The notes: generated by a model not told the origin, from the sequence alone. A stretch of 64,000 nucleotides of DNA from Flavimobilis sp052324925 (GCA_052324925.1 JBQPRE010000001.1), one strand, 5' to 3'; counted from the stretch's first letter, positions 17,887 through 26,492 are shown. Numbers and translations are program-made.

Positions 17887-20297
17887 GCGCCGACGTCCGG
17901 ACGATCGACCTGGGCGGGACCACCGCGCGTCCCGCGCTGCGCCGCACGACGAGCGTCGTCGTCTCCGCGGGAGCCGTCCTCCTCGCCCTCCTCGCCCTCG
18001 TGCCCGCCTACGGGCCCGCAGCCGTCCTGCCCACCATCGGCGCCGGAGTCCTCCTCGGCGCCGTCATCGTGCTCGTCGGGCGCGCCCAGCGTGCCGGCGG
18101 GTTCCTCGTGCTCGGTGCGACCGCGGCCGCCTACCTCCTGTTCGGCGGGACGTTCGCCGCGCCGTCGACGACGGTGGCGCGCGTCGTCCCGACGGGCGCA
18201 ACCCTGCGCACCCTCCTCGAAGGACTCGTCACGTCGTGGAAGGAGGTGCTCACGCTCGAGCCGCCCCTCGGAACCCTCGGTGCCGTGCTCGTGCCCCCGT
18301 TCCTCATGGCGCTCGGCGGAACGGTCCTCGCGGGCTGGGCCGCCACGGTCGACATCACGGCGGTCCAGCGCCGCGGACGCACCGACGCGGCGAGCGGCGC
18401 CCGCCGCCGCGAACGCATCGGCCTGGCCGTCGCAGTCGTCACCCCGCTCGTCCTGCTCGTCGGCGCGATCCTTCTCGGCACGGTCGAGGCACCCCTCGCG
18501 ACCGCCGTCGGCATCGGCATCACCGCGCTCACGGTGCCCTGGCTCGCGTGGCGTACGCGCCGCTGGCACCCGCGCCGCATCATCACCCTCGGCGTCATGG
18601 CGTTCGTCGCGATCGGCGGCGGCGTCGTGAGCGCGCCCCTCGTCGCAGGGGACGCGCCGCGCACGATCCTGCGCAACGCCATCGTGCCGCCGTTCGACCT
18701 GCGCGACCAGGTGAGCCCGCTCTCGGGCTTCCGCACGTTCCACAAGGATCTCGCGGAGACACCGCTCGTCACGGTCGCGGGCCTGCCCGAAGGTGCTCTC
18801 GTGCGCCTCGCGACCATGGACACGTTCGACGGCGTCGTGTGGAACGTCGACTCCTCGGGCGCACGCGGGGGCTCAGGAGCGTTCCGGCGCGTGGGGGAGT
18901 CGATCCCCGTGACGACGCCCGGCGCCCAGGCGCACGTCGAGGTGACCGTCGACAAGCTCACGGGAGTGTGGCTGCCCACCGTCGGCCACACGAGGACGCT
19001 GACGTTCGAGGGTCGGCGCTCACGTGACCAGCAGCTCGCCTTCCGCTTCAACGACGCGACCGGCGCCGCGGTCCTGCGCGGCGGTCTGCGCGAGGGTGAC
19101 CGTTGGGAGGCTGACGTCGTCGTGCCGCCCATGCTCACCGACGAGGAGCTCGCGGACGCCTCGGTGGCCGACGTCCGCCAGATCGAGCCCGAGCAGATCC
19201 CGGACTCGGCCGCGCAGAAGGCCGCCGACATCGCACGCAACGCGACGAGCCCCGCGCTCCTCGCGCGTGCGCTCGCTGCGACGCTCTCCGAGCAGGGCTA
19301 CTTCTCCCACGGGATCACCGCCGCGGGCGACTACCCCTCGCTCGCCGGGCACGGCGTCTCGCGAGTCGACATGCTCCTCACCGAGGACCGCATGATCGGC
19401 GACGACGAGCAGTACGCGTCCGCGATGGCGCTCATGGCCCGCAACCTCGGACTTCCCGCGCGCGTCGTCCTCGGCCTGCGCCCGGCCGACGGAACCGACC
19501 TCACGCAGCCGGTGACGCTCACCGGCAGCAACGCGGTCGCGTGGGTCGAGATCGCGTACGCGGGGCACGGCTGGGTTCCGTACTTCCCGACGCCGGACAC
19601 CTCGCGCACGCCGTCCGACGACCCCGAGGAAGCCGAGCCCGACCCGCAGCCCGAGGTCGTGCAGCCGCCGCCCAGCCTCGAGAACCCCGTCATCGAGCCG
19701 GAGGACGACGTCGAGAACGTCGACGTCGACGCGCGCGACGACGTCGAAGAGGTGACGACCGACTGGACCATGGTCGTCGTCACGACGCTCGCGATCGGCA
19801 TCCCGGTGCTGCTCATCCTGTTGCCGCCGCTGCTCATCATCGCGGCCAAGGCACGTCGTCGTCGGCGTCGTCGCCGCGCTCGGGACCCCATGACGCGCGT
19901 CACCGCCGCATGGGACGAGGTCCTCGACGCGGTCCTCGACCGCGCCGAACCGCAGGCGCCGGGCGCGACGCGCTCGGAGACGTCGCGGGCGATCGAGGCC
20001 GCGTTCCCGGGCGTCTCCGCGCGCGGGGTCGCGCAGCGTGCGGACGCGGTCGTGTTCGGGCCGGGGGAGCCGGACGAGGATGCCGCGTCCGAGACCTGGC
20101 AGGAGGCCGACGCCTTCCTTGCCTCGCTTGCCTCGCATGGCTTGCGCCGTCAGCGGTGGGCGGGCACCCTGTCGCGGCGGTCCTTGCGGGCACGGGCCGC
20201 GCGCAGGCGCGCGACCAAGGCCGCTCGACGCGCGCAGAAGCGCGGGCGTCGCGCGGAGGCGGCTGCTACGAAGGGTCGCCGCGCCGCGAGGCGATGA
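17883..20297 (+). CDS. Transglutaminase-like membrane protein lacking the catalytic triad (probable pseudoenzyme)
   Basis: An 804-residue protein with about six N-terminal helices (to about 265), an external region with a transglutaminase-core fold (about 480-575), a further helix (about 628-655) and a very basic cytosolic tail. The region matches the TgpA-like family around DEQYASAMALMARNLGLPARVV, but the catalytic Cys position (GDC-E-Q in active members) is D508, the His position before AWVE is V552, and the Asp position in WVPxDPTP is F568. All three were read directly from the codons. It is probably non-catalytic and structural, or a substrate-binding partner for the surface protein. It overlaps DUF58 by ATGA and its 3' end overlaps tetR by 32 bp. 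Confidence 0.85.
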   Translation: MSADVRTIDLGGTTARPALRRTTSVVVSAGAVLLALLALVPAYGPAAVLPTIGAGVLLGAVIVLVGRAQRAGGFLVLGATAAAYLLFGGTFAAPSTTVARVVPTGATLRTLLEGLVTSWKEVLTLEPPLGTLGAVLVPPFLMALGGTVLAGWAATVDITAVQRRGRTDAASGARRRERIGLAVAVVTPLVLLVGAILLGTVEAPLATAVGIGITALTVPWLAWRTRRWHPRRIITLGVMAFVAIGGGVVSAPLVAGDAPRTILRNAIVPPFDLRDQVSPLSGFRTFHKDLAETPLVTVAGLPEGALVRLATMDTFDGVVWNVDSSGARGGSGAFRRVGESIPVTTPGAQAHVEVTVDKLTGVWLPTVGHTRTLTFEGRRSRDQQLAFRFNDATGAAVLRGGLREGDRWEADVVVPPMLTDEELADASVADVRQIEPEQIPDSAAQKAADIARNATSPALLARALAATLSEQGYFSHGITAAGDYPSLAGHGVSRVDMLLTEDRMIGDDEQYASAMALMARNLGLPARVVLGLRPADGTDLTQPVTLTGSNAVAWVEIAYAGHGWVPYFPTPDTSRTPSDDPEEAEPDPQPEVVQPPPSLENPVIEPEDDVENVDVDARDDVEEVTTDWTMVVVTTLAIGIPVLLILLPPLLIIAAKARRRRRRRRARDPMTRVTAAWDEVLDAVLDRAEPQAPGATRSETSRAIEAAFPGVSARGVAQRADAVVFGPGEPDEDAASETWQEADAFLASLASHGLRRQRWAGTLSRRSLRARAARRRATKAARRAQKRGRRAEAAATKGRRAARR

Positions 20298-20922
20298 CGG
20301 ACTCGAGGAGCGCGACGAGCTCGGCCGCACCGGCGGGGCTCGTCGTCGGCGAGGGGGCGGGCGCATCGCCGTCGGCGAGCGTGGGAGCGGGCGTACGGGG
20401 GCCCCGGCGGGTCGCGGCCTCGAGGTAGAGACCGTCGGAGATGAGGACGATCGCGCGCGCGAGAACCGGGTCGCCGACTGCGTCCTGGGTCGCCGCGAGC
20501 CACGCCTCGTGCGCGCGCGTGAGCGCGATGCGGGCCTGCGGAAAGGGTCCCTCGGCGAGGCGCGTCGCCGCGAGGTAGTCGAGGTCGAAGGGCGTGTCCG
20601 AGATCGCCGACGTCCGGATGAGGTAGGCGACGGCGCCGCGCGGGTCGTTGCGCATCGCGTCGACGTCCCTGAGCGCGAGGTGCACCATGCGCTCGAGGAG
20701 GCCGTCGACGAGCGCGACCTTGGAGCCGAAGTGGTAGAGCAGGCCGCCTTTGGAGACGCCCGCGACCATCGCGACGGCGTCGAGGGTTGCGGCTCGCTCG
20801 CCGTTCTCGACGAGCAGGCGCGCAAAGGCGTCGAGGATGCGGCCACGGGTGGCCCCGGCACGCGCTTGCGTCGCGGCGCGGTGCGCTGAGGGTTCGTCGG
20901 CGGATGGTGTGCTCGATGCCAC
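20266..20922 (-). CDS. TetR-family transcriptional repressor
   Basis: A 218-residue repressor. The N-terminal helix-turn-helix is typical (TLDAVAMVAGVSKGGLLYHF), after a long basic N-terminus. The C-terminal ligand domain is variable, with a Pro/Ala-rich stretch near residues 180-200. It is divergent from the DHA2 exporter and two operator-like sites lie between them, so it most likely represses that exporter and itself. The GTG start at 20922 has TATAGT exactly 12 bp upstream on this strand, which predicts a leaderless mRNA whose -10 overlaps the first operator. The 3' end runs 32 bp into the convergent transglutaminase-like gene. The ligand is unknown. Confidence 0.88.
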   Translation of the reverse strand: MASSTPSADEPSAHRAATQARAGATRGRILDAFARLLVENGERAATLDAVAMVAGVSKGGLLYHFGSKVALVDGLLERMVHLALRDVDAMRNDPRGAVAYLIRTSAISDTPFDLDYLAATRLAEGPFPQARIALTRAHEAWLAATQDAVGDPVLARAIVLISDGLYLEAATRRGPRTPAPTLADGDAPAPSPTTSPAGAAELVALLESVIASRRGDPS

Positions 20923-20930
20923 CTTGCAAC

Positions 20931-20986
20931 TATACCGGCCGGACGGTTACAGTCGGGCGGTCGGTTTCTATACCGTCTGGACGGTT
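20931..20986. promoter_or_regulatory. Two TetR-type operators between tetR and the exporter
   Basis: Copy 1 (20931-20948) and copy 2 (20969-20986) share TATACCGnCyGGACGGTT. Copy 2 contains the palindrome ACCGTC-TG-GACGGT; copy 1 has one mismatch. Copy 1 overlaps the tetR -10 (TATAGT on the minus strand). Copy 2 overlaps a plausible exporter -10 (TATACC, 20969-20974), which lies 17 bp after TTACAG (20946-20951). Binding should shut off both promoters. Confidence 0.75.
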
Positions 20987-21038
20987 GATGTGAGCGGTGC
21001 CACCTGGTGCCCGTCACCCGCGCCACGAGAGGAACGTC

Positions 21039-22838
21039 GTGACTACCCGCAACGGCGGCGACCACAAGGACGCCGTCACGCACCAACCAGCACCCCACAG
21101 CTCCGCGCGCCCTTTCCCTGGAGGGAACGCGGAACCCCGGGAGCGGTGCGGCACCCCTGAGCCGCAGACCCTCCCGAACGCCGCCGGCGTCGACAGCCCC
21201 CTGAGCAGTCGACGCCGGTGGGCGGCGCTCGCCGTCCTCCTGCTACCCGTGCTCCTCGTCTCGATCGACAACACGGTGCTGAGCTTCGCGCTCCCGCAGA
21301 TCTCCGCCGCGCTCACACCGAGCGGCACGCAGCTGCTGTGGATCGTCGACGTCTACCCCCTCGTCCTCGCCGCGCTGCTCGTCCCCATGGGTTCGCTCGC
21401 CGACCGCTTCGGGCGCCGCCGCATGCTCCTCGTCGGCTCGACGGGCTTCGCGCTCGTCTCGGCGCTCGCCGCCTACGCCCCGAGCGCCGAGTGGCTCGTC
21501 GCCGGACGCGCCGCGATGGGGCTCTTCGGCGCGATGCTCATGCCGTCGACCATGTCTCTCATCCGCAACATCTTCACCGACCGTTCCGAGCTGCGGCTCG
21601 CGATCGCGATCTGGGCCGCAGCGTTCTCCGGCGGTGCCGCACTCGGTCCGATCGTCGGCGGTTTCCTGCTCGAGCACGCCTGGTGGGGCTCGGTCTTCCT
21701 CATGAGCGTTCCCGTCCTCACACTCATGTTGGTCACCGCCCCGTTCGTCGTCCCCGAGTCGCGCGACCCGCGACCGGGGCCGTTCGACATCACCTCGATC
21801 CTCCTCTCCGTCGCGACGATCACCCCCGTCGTCTTCGGGATCAAGGAGCTCGCAAAGAACGGCATCACCGCCGTGGCCCTCGCGACGATCGCCGTCGGCG
21901 TCGTCTCGGGTGCCATCTTTGTGAGGCGTCAGCTGCGCCGCGAGCTCCCCATGCTCGACGTGCGCCTGTTTGCCAACCCGGCATTCGGGGGCGGCGTGCT
22001 CGTCAATCTTCTGTCCGTCATCGCGATCACGGGGTTCTTGTACTTCGTGTCCCAGGACCTCCAGCTCGTCGTCGGCCTGCGGCCGCTCGAGGCGGGCATG
22101 GCGCTCCTGCCCGGGCTCATCGCGACGATCGTCGCGGGCCTGCTCGTCGTCAAGGTTGTCGCACGCGTCGCACCCGGCCGCGTCATCGCTGCCTGCATGG
22201 CGTTCGCCGCGATCGGCTACGCGATCATCGCGCTCGCGGGCGGAGCCGGGACGCTGTGGCCCATCATCACGGCGTTCGTCATCCTGTCCGTCGGCGCGGG
22301 TGCCGCAGAGACCGTGTCGAACGACCTCATCCTGTCGTCCGCGCCCGCGGGCCGTGCGGGGGCGGCGTCCGCGATCTCAGAGACCGCCTACGAGCTCGGC
22401 GCCGTTCTCGGGACCGCGATCCTCGGCGGCATCATGTCTGCCGGCTACCACCGCGCCGTCGTCCTGCCGCCCGGGCTCACGCCCGCGCAGCAGGAAGCAG
22501 CGCGCGAGACGCTCGGCGGGGCGGCGAGCGTCGCCGACGGGCTGGACGCCGAGCGGGCCCACGCGCTCCTTGACTCCGCGCACGGCGCGTTCGCCGGCTC
22601 CGTGGTCGTCACGTCGTGGATCGGGGTCGCCCTCATGGTCGCGGCCGTCGTCGTCTCGCTCGCGATCCTCTCGCGGCCCCAGGTGGCCGAGCTCGAGGAC
22701 CACGTCGTCGACTCCCCGTCCACGGAGGTCGCCGACGACGTCGCCGCCCTCGGCGCGATCGACGCCCTCGCCGAGCTCGTCGCCGAGGTCGACGTCCACG
22801 AGAGCCCCCAGCGCGTCGGAGCCCCGCACGCAAGGTAG
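21039..22838 (+). CDS. MFS exporter, DHA2 (14-helix) drug/proton antiporter family
   Basis: A 599-residue major facilitator with about 14 helices. Motif A is GSLADRFGRRRM and the first helix carries SIDNTVLSFALPQIS, as in the QacA/EmrB group. About 60 polar residues precede helix 1, and a polar acidic tail follows the last helix. GTG at 21039 was chosen because AGAGGA (21028-21033) precedes it by 5 nt; the longer reading from 20997 has no SD. It is probably repressed by the adjacent TetR protein and induced by its substrate, typically a cationic dye, antiseptic or antibiotic. The substrate cannot be read from the sequence. Confidence 0.88.
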   Translation: MTTRNGGDHKDAVTHQPAPHSSARPFPGGNAEPRERCGTPEPQTLPNAAGVDSPLSSRRRWAALAVLLLPVLLVSIDNTVLSFALPQISAALTPSGTQLLWIVDVYPLVLAALLVPMGSLADRFGRRRMLLVGSTGFALVSALAAYAPSAEWLVAGRAAMGLFGAMLMPSTMSLIRNIFTDRSELRLAIAIWAAAFSGGAALGPIVGGFLLEHAWWGSVFLMSVPVLTLMLVTAPFVVPESRDPRPGPFDITSILLSVATITPVVFGIKELAKNGITAVALATIAVGVVSGAIFVRRQLRRELPMLDVRLFANPAFGGGVLVNLLSVIAITGFLYFVSQDLQLVVGLRPLEAGMALLPGLIATIVAGLLVVKVVARVAPGRVIAACMAFAAIGYAIIALAGGAGTLWPIITAFVILSVGAGAAETVSNDLILSSAPAGRAGAASAISETAYELGAVLGTAILGGIMSAGYHRAVVLPPGLTPAQQEAARETLGGAASVADGLDAERAHALLDSAHGAFAGSVVVTSWIGVALMVAAVVVSLAILSRPQVAELEDHVVDSPSTEVADDVAALGAIDALAELVAEVDVHESPQRVGAPHAR

Positions 22839-23045
22839 TGATCCTGTGAGAGTCCTCACCCGGCCCGTCCCGTGAAGCAGGGCGCGACTACGCTGGGCGT
22901 GATCGTCCTGAGCGCGTCGACTCTCGCATCCCCCAGGTGTCCGCCATGCGGGCACCTCGTCCGGATCTCGTGACGACTCGCGCTCCCCGGGCCACACTCG
23001 CTTCACACCACCGGGTATCCACCAGCACCGAAAAGGCCTGCATCC
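22839..23045 (+). promoter_or_regulatory. Intergenic region with a possible fprA promoter
   Basis: These 207 bp hold no plausible gene. A -10-like TACGCT at 22889-22894 would start an fprA mRNA near 22901 with a leader of about 145 nt. No structured RNA motif was recognised in the leader. Confidence 0.3.
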
Positions 23046-24419
23046 GTGAACACCTCTCGCCCCTTGCGCGTCGCGATCGTCGGCGCCGGTCCTGCCGGCA
23101 TCTACGCATCCGACATCCTCTCGAAGGCCGGGCTCGACGTCTCGATCGATCTCATCGAGCGCCTGCCCGCGCCGTTCGGCCTTGTGCGATACGGGGTCGC
23201 TCCCGACCACCCGCGCATCAAGATGATCATGGGCGCGCTCCACAAGATCCTTGAGCGTGGCGACATCCGCTTGCTCGCGAACGTCAACTTCGGGACGGAT
23301 CTCTCGCTCGACGACCTGCGCGCGCACTACGACGCGGTGATCTTCTCGACGGGCTGCATCCAGGATGCGCCGCTCAACATCCCCGGCATCGAGCTCGAGG
23401 GGTCCCACGGTGCTGCCGACTTCGTCTCGTGGTACGACGGCCACCCGGACGTCCCGCGCACGTGGCCGCTCGAGGCGCGCGAGGTTGCGGTGCTCGGCGC
23501 CGGCAACGTCGCGCTCGACGTCGCCCGGATCCTCGCGAAGCACGCCGACGACCTGCTCGTCACCGAGATCCCCGACAACGTCCACGAGGGCCTGTCGAAG
23601 TCGCCCGTGACGGACGTCCACATCTTTGCGCGCCGCGGCCCGGCCCAGGCGAAGTTCTCGCCGCTCGAGCTGCGCGAGCTCGGCCACGTGCCGGACGTCG
23701 ACATCGTCGTCTACCCCGAGGACTACGAGTTCGACGAGGGTTCGATGGCGGCGATCGACTCGTCCAACCAGACGAAGCAGGTCGTCAAGACCCTCACGGA
23801 CTGGGCGCTCGTCGACCCGTCGACGCACGTCGCGTCGCGTCGTCTGCACCTGCACTTCCTCCACTCCCCGTCTGAGGTCCTGGGTGAGGACGGCCGCGTC
23901 GTCGCGCTGCGCACCGAGCGCACCGCGCTTCAGGGCGACGGCACCGTCAAGGGCACGGGTGAGTTCCACGACTGGCCCGTCCAGGCGGTCTACCGTGCCG
24001 TCGGCTACTTCGGCACCCCGCTTGCGGACGTGCCGTTCGACGAGCGCCGGGGCGTCATCCCGAACGGCGAGGGCCGTGTGCTCGACGCCGAGGGTGAGCA
24101 GGTTCCTGGCCTCTACGCGACGGGGTGGATCAAGCGCGGCCCGGTCGGTCTGATCGGCCACACGAAGTCGGACGCGTCGGAGACGATCCGTCACCTGGTC
24201 GAGGACGTCGACTCGCTGCCGCGTGCTCCCAAGGCTGCTCCCGAGGACATCCTCGAGACGCTGCGTGACCGGGGCGTCGACCTTGTCGTCTGGGACGACT
24301 TCCTCAACCTTGAGGCGCACGAGCTCGCGCTCGGGGTGGCTGCGGGTCGTGAGCGCATCAAGGTCGTCTCGCGCGACGAGATGATCGCGATCGCCAAAGG
24401 GGTGACCGCGACGGCCTGA
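23046..24419 (+). CDS. fprA: Ferredoxin/adrenodoxin-type NADP+ reductase
   Basis: A 457-residue flavoenzyme that moves electrons between NADPH and ferredoxin. The N-terminal FAD-binding motif VAIVGAGPAGIYASDIL, the segment APFGLVRYGVAPDHPRIK and the NADP-binding motif VLGAGNVALDVARIL are diagnostic of the adrenodoxin reductase/FprA family. The C-terminal ATGWIKRGPVGLIGHTKSD closes the FAD site. Length matches mycobacterial FprA. It starts with GTG and only a weak upstream purine stretch. It is monocistronic, followed by a strong terminator. Confidence 0.95.
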   Translation: MNTSRPLRVAIVGAGPAGIYASDILSKAGLDVSIDLIERLPAPFGLVRYGVAPDHPRIKMIMGALHKILERGDIRLLANVNFGTDLSLDDLRAHYDAVIFSTGCIQDAPLNIPGIELEGSHGAADFVSWYDGHPDVPRTWPLEAREVAVLGAGNVALDVARILAKHADDLLVTEIPDNVHEGLSKSPVTDVHIFARRGPAQAKFSPLELRELGHVPDVDIVVYPEDYEFDEGSMAAIDSSNQTKQVVKTLTDWALVDPSTHVASRRLHLHFLHSPSEVLGEDGRVVALRTERTALQGDGTVKGTGEFHDWPVQAVYRAVGYFGTPLADVPFDERRGVIPNGEGRVLDAEGEQVPGLYATGWIKRGPVGLIGHTKSDASETIRHLVEDVDSLPRAPKAAPEDILETLRDRGVDLVVWDDFLNLEAHELALGVAAGRERIKVVSRDEMIAIAKGVTATA

Positions 24420-24429
24420 GCCGTCCGGT

Positions 24430-24469
24430 CGACGAGGGGCACTCCGCATGCGCGGGGTGCCCCTCGTCG
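24430..24469 (+). terminator. Strong hairpin terminator after fprA
   Basis: An 18-bp stem (24430-24447 with 24452-24469) contains one G-U pair around a four-base ATGC loop. The arms include CGACGAGGGGCAC and GTGCCCCTCGTCG. No T tract follows. It begins 10 nt after the fprA stop. Confidence 0.85.
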
Positions 24470-24539
24470 TCTCTCGGGAGGGTGCGTGCGCGCCTGTCCC
24501 GGGTGCGGCTCCGGGGGCGGGGCGGCAGGGTGGAGGGGG

Positions 24540-24583
24540 TTGCGCGGGGACACACCCTCGGGCATGATGCTCAGTGTGAGTAT
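24540..24583 (+). promoter_or_regulatory. NAD-salvage operon promoter with a palindromic operator
   Basis: TTGCGC (24540-24545) and CATGAT (24563-24568) are spaced by 17 bp. Overlapping the -10 end and the predicted start site is ATGCTCA-GTG-TGAGTAT (24567-24583), an inverted repeat whose arms match at six of seven positions. An NrtR-like Nudix/winged-helix regulator is encoded in the operon and is the obvious candidate binder (inference). Confidence 0.6.
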
Positions 24584-24596
24584 GAAGGAGGTCGAG

Positions 24597-25922
24597 ATGA
24601 GCGGCCAGACCCGTCGCAGCACCACCCCGTCCCTCAAGACGGACCACTACGAGCTGACGATGCTCCAGGCAGCCCTCGCCTCGGGAGCCGCCCACAAGCG
24701 CGCCGTCTTCGAGCTCTTCACGCGCCGCCTGCCCACCGGACGCCGCTACGGCGTCGTCGCCGGGATCGGCCGCGCGCTCGAGGCGGTCGCGGCCTTCCGC
24801 TTCGACGACGCACAACTCGACTACCTGCGCGAGAATGCCGTCGTCAACGACGCCACCCTCGAGTACCTCGAGCGCTACCGCTTCACGGGCACGATCCATG
24901 CCTACCGCGAGGGCGAGCTCTTCTTCCCGCAGTCGCCCATCGTCACGGTCGAGGGCACGTTCGGCGAGGCCGTCCTCCTCGAGACCGTCCTCCTGTCGAT
25001 CCTCAACCACGACTCCGCCGTCGCCTCGGCCGCGGCCCGCATGGTCCAGGCGGCACAGGGCGCGGGCATCATCGAGATGGGCTCGCGGCGCACGGGCGAC
25101 GAGGCCGCGGTCGTCGCGGCCCGCGCCGCCTACGTCGCGGGCTTCGGCGCCACCTCGAACCTCGAGGCAGGCTTCCGCTACGGCATCCCCACGACCGGCA
25201 CCGCCGCGCACGCCTTCACCCTCGCCCACGACTCCGAGCCTGAGGCGTTCGCCGCCCAGGTGGCCTCGCTCGGCGCCGGCACGACGCTCCTCGTCGACAC
25301 GTACGACATCCCGCAGGGCATCCGCAACGCGGTCGCAGCGGCCGGGCCCGAGCTCGGCGGCATCCGCATCGACTCCGGTGACCTCTACGTCGAGACAACC
25401 CGAGCCCGAGTGCTGCTCGACGAGCTCGGGGCGACGCGGACGAAGATCGTCGTCTCGAGCGACCTCGACGAGTACGTCATCGACGACCTCGTCTCGCAGG
25501 GTGCCCCGATCGACGGCTACGGCATCGGTACGCGCGTCGTCACGGGGTCGGGTGCCCCGACCGCCTCGATGGTCTACAAGCTCGTCGAGATCGAGGGCGC
25601 GGACGGTGCGATGCACTCGGTCGCGAAGAAGTCCGCCGACAAGGCGTCCGTCGGCGGCCTCAAGCGCGCCACACGCGTCCTTGACGCGCACGGCGTCGCC
25701 GTCGCCGAGCTCGCCGTGCCGCGGACCGACCCGGCCGACGCCGACCACCCCGCAGGGACGCGGTCGCGCGAGCTGCAGGTGACGTACGTCCGCGACGGCA
25801 TCTGCGCGGACCTGCCCTCGCTCGACGAGGTGCGCGCCCACCACCGCGCTGCCCTCGCCGAGCTGCCACCCAGCGCCCTCGACGTCGTCGCAGGCACCCC
25901 CTACCTCACTGCAAGGAGCTGA
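24597..25922 (+). CDS. pncB: Nicotinate phosphoribosyltransferase
   Basis: First gene of an NAD salvage operon, 441 residues, the usual length. It converts nicotinate, PRPP and ATP to nicotinate mononucleotide. Family features are the N-terminal KTDHYELTMLQAAL, ETVLLSILNHDSAVAS, EMGSRRTG, TSNLEAGFRYGIPTTGT and RIDSGDL in the phosphate-binding part. ATG at 24597 was chosen because AAGGAGGT (24585-24592) is just upstream; in-frame ATGs further upstream would place the palindrome inside the gene. pncA follows 3 nt after the stop. Confidence 0.95.
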   Translation: MSGQTRRSTTPSLKTDHYELTMLQAALASGAAHKRAVFELFTRRLPTGRRYGVVAGIGRALEAVAAFRFDDAQLDYLRENAVVNDATLEYLERYRFTGTIHAYREGELFFPQSPIVTVEGTFGEAVLLETVLLSILNHDSAVASAAARMVQAAQGAGIIEMGSRRTGDEAAVVAARAAYVAGFGATSNLEAGFRYGIPTTGTAAHAFTLAHDSEPEAFAAQVASLGAGTTLLVDTYDIPQGIRNAVAAAGPELGGIRIDSGDLYVETTRARVLLDELGATRTKIVVSSDLDEYVIDDLVSQGAPIDGYGIGTRVVTGSGAPTASMVYKLVEIEGADGAMHSVAKKSADKASVGGLKRATRVLDAHGVAVAELAVPRTDPADADHPAGTRSRELQVTYVRDGICADLPSLDEVRAHHRAALAELPPSALDVVAGTPYLTARS

Positions 25923-25925
25923 GAC

Positions 25926-26492
25926 ATGGCACGCGCACTCATCGTCGTCGACGTCCAGAACGACTTCTGCGAAGGAGGTGCCCTCGGTGTGACCGGCGGC
26001 CACGCCGTCGCCCGTGACGTCGCCGCGCACATCGCGGCGGGCGGCTACGACCTCGTCGTCACGACGCAGGACTGGCACGTCGACCCGGGCACCCACTGGT
26101 CCACGGCCCCGGACTTTCGTGACACGTGGCCCGTGCACTGCGAGGCAGGAACGGCCGGCGCCGAGCTCCACGCCGACGTCGCTGCTGCGATCGCCGCGAC
26201 GTCCGCGCGCGTCGCGGCCGTCCGCAAGGGCGAGTACGAGGCTGCGTACTCGGGCTTCGAGGGCGTCGACCACGCGGGGCGCACCCTCACCGACGTCCTC
26301 GCCGCCGAGAAGATCGACGAGGTCGACGTCGTCGGCATCGCGACCGACCACTGCGTCCGAGCCACGGCGATCGACGCGCAGGCCGCAGGCCTGACGACGA
26401 CCGTCATCGTCGGCCTCACCGCTGGGGTCGACCCCGCAACCACGCAGGTCGCACTCGACCTGCTCCGCGAGAAGGAGGTGCGTCTTGTCTGA
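25926..26492 (+). CDS. pncA: Nicotinamidase
   Basis: Isochorismatase-fold amidase of 188 residues that hydrolyses nicotinamide to nicotinate, feeding PncB. The catalytic triad is complete: D9 (VVDVQNDF), K101 (RKGEYEAAYSGF) and C143 (GIATDHCVRA). The metal-site segment TTQDWHVDPGTHWS is present. AAGGAG lies 7 nt before the ATG. It lies 3 nt after pncB and overlaps the next gene by 8 bp. PncA orthologues also hydrolyse pyrazinamide, which may apply here but is not shown. Confidence 0.95.
   Translation: MARALIVVDVQNDFCEGGALGVTGGHAVARDVAAHIAAGGYDLVVTTQDWHVDPGTHWSTAPDFRDTWPVHCEAGTAGAELHADVAAAIAATSARVAAVRKGEYEAAYSGFEGVDHAGRTLTDVLAAEKIDEVDVVGIATDHCVRATAIDAQAAGLTTTVIVGLTAGVDPATTQVALDLLREKEVRLV

Noticed and set aside
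20997..21038. Earlier start of the DHA2 exporter
   Set aside because: It has no SD, whereas the GTG at 21039 is preceded by AGAGGA at good spacing.
22377..26351. Minus-strand open frame of 1324 codons
   Set aside because: It lies antisense to mfs, fprA, pncB and pncA, has an Arg/Asp/Val-rich composition with no motif, and results from GC-rich third positions.
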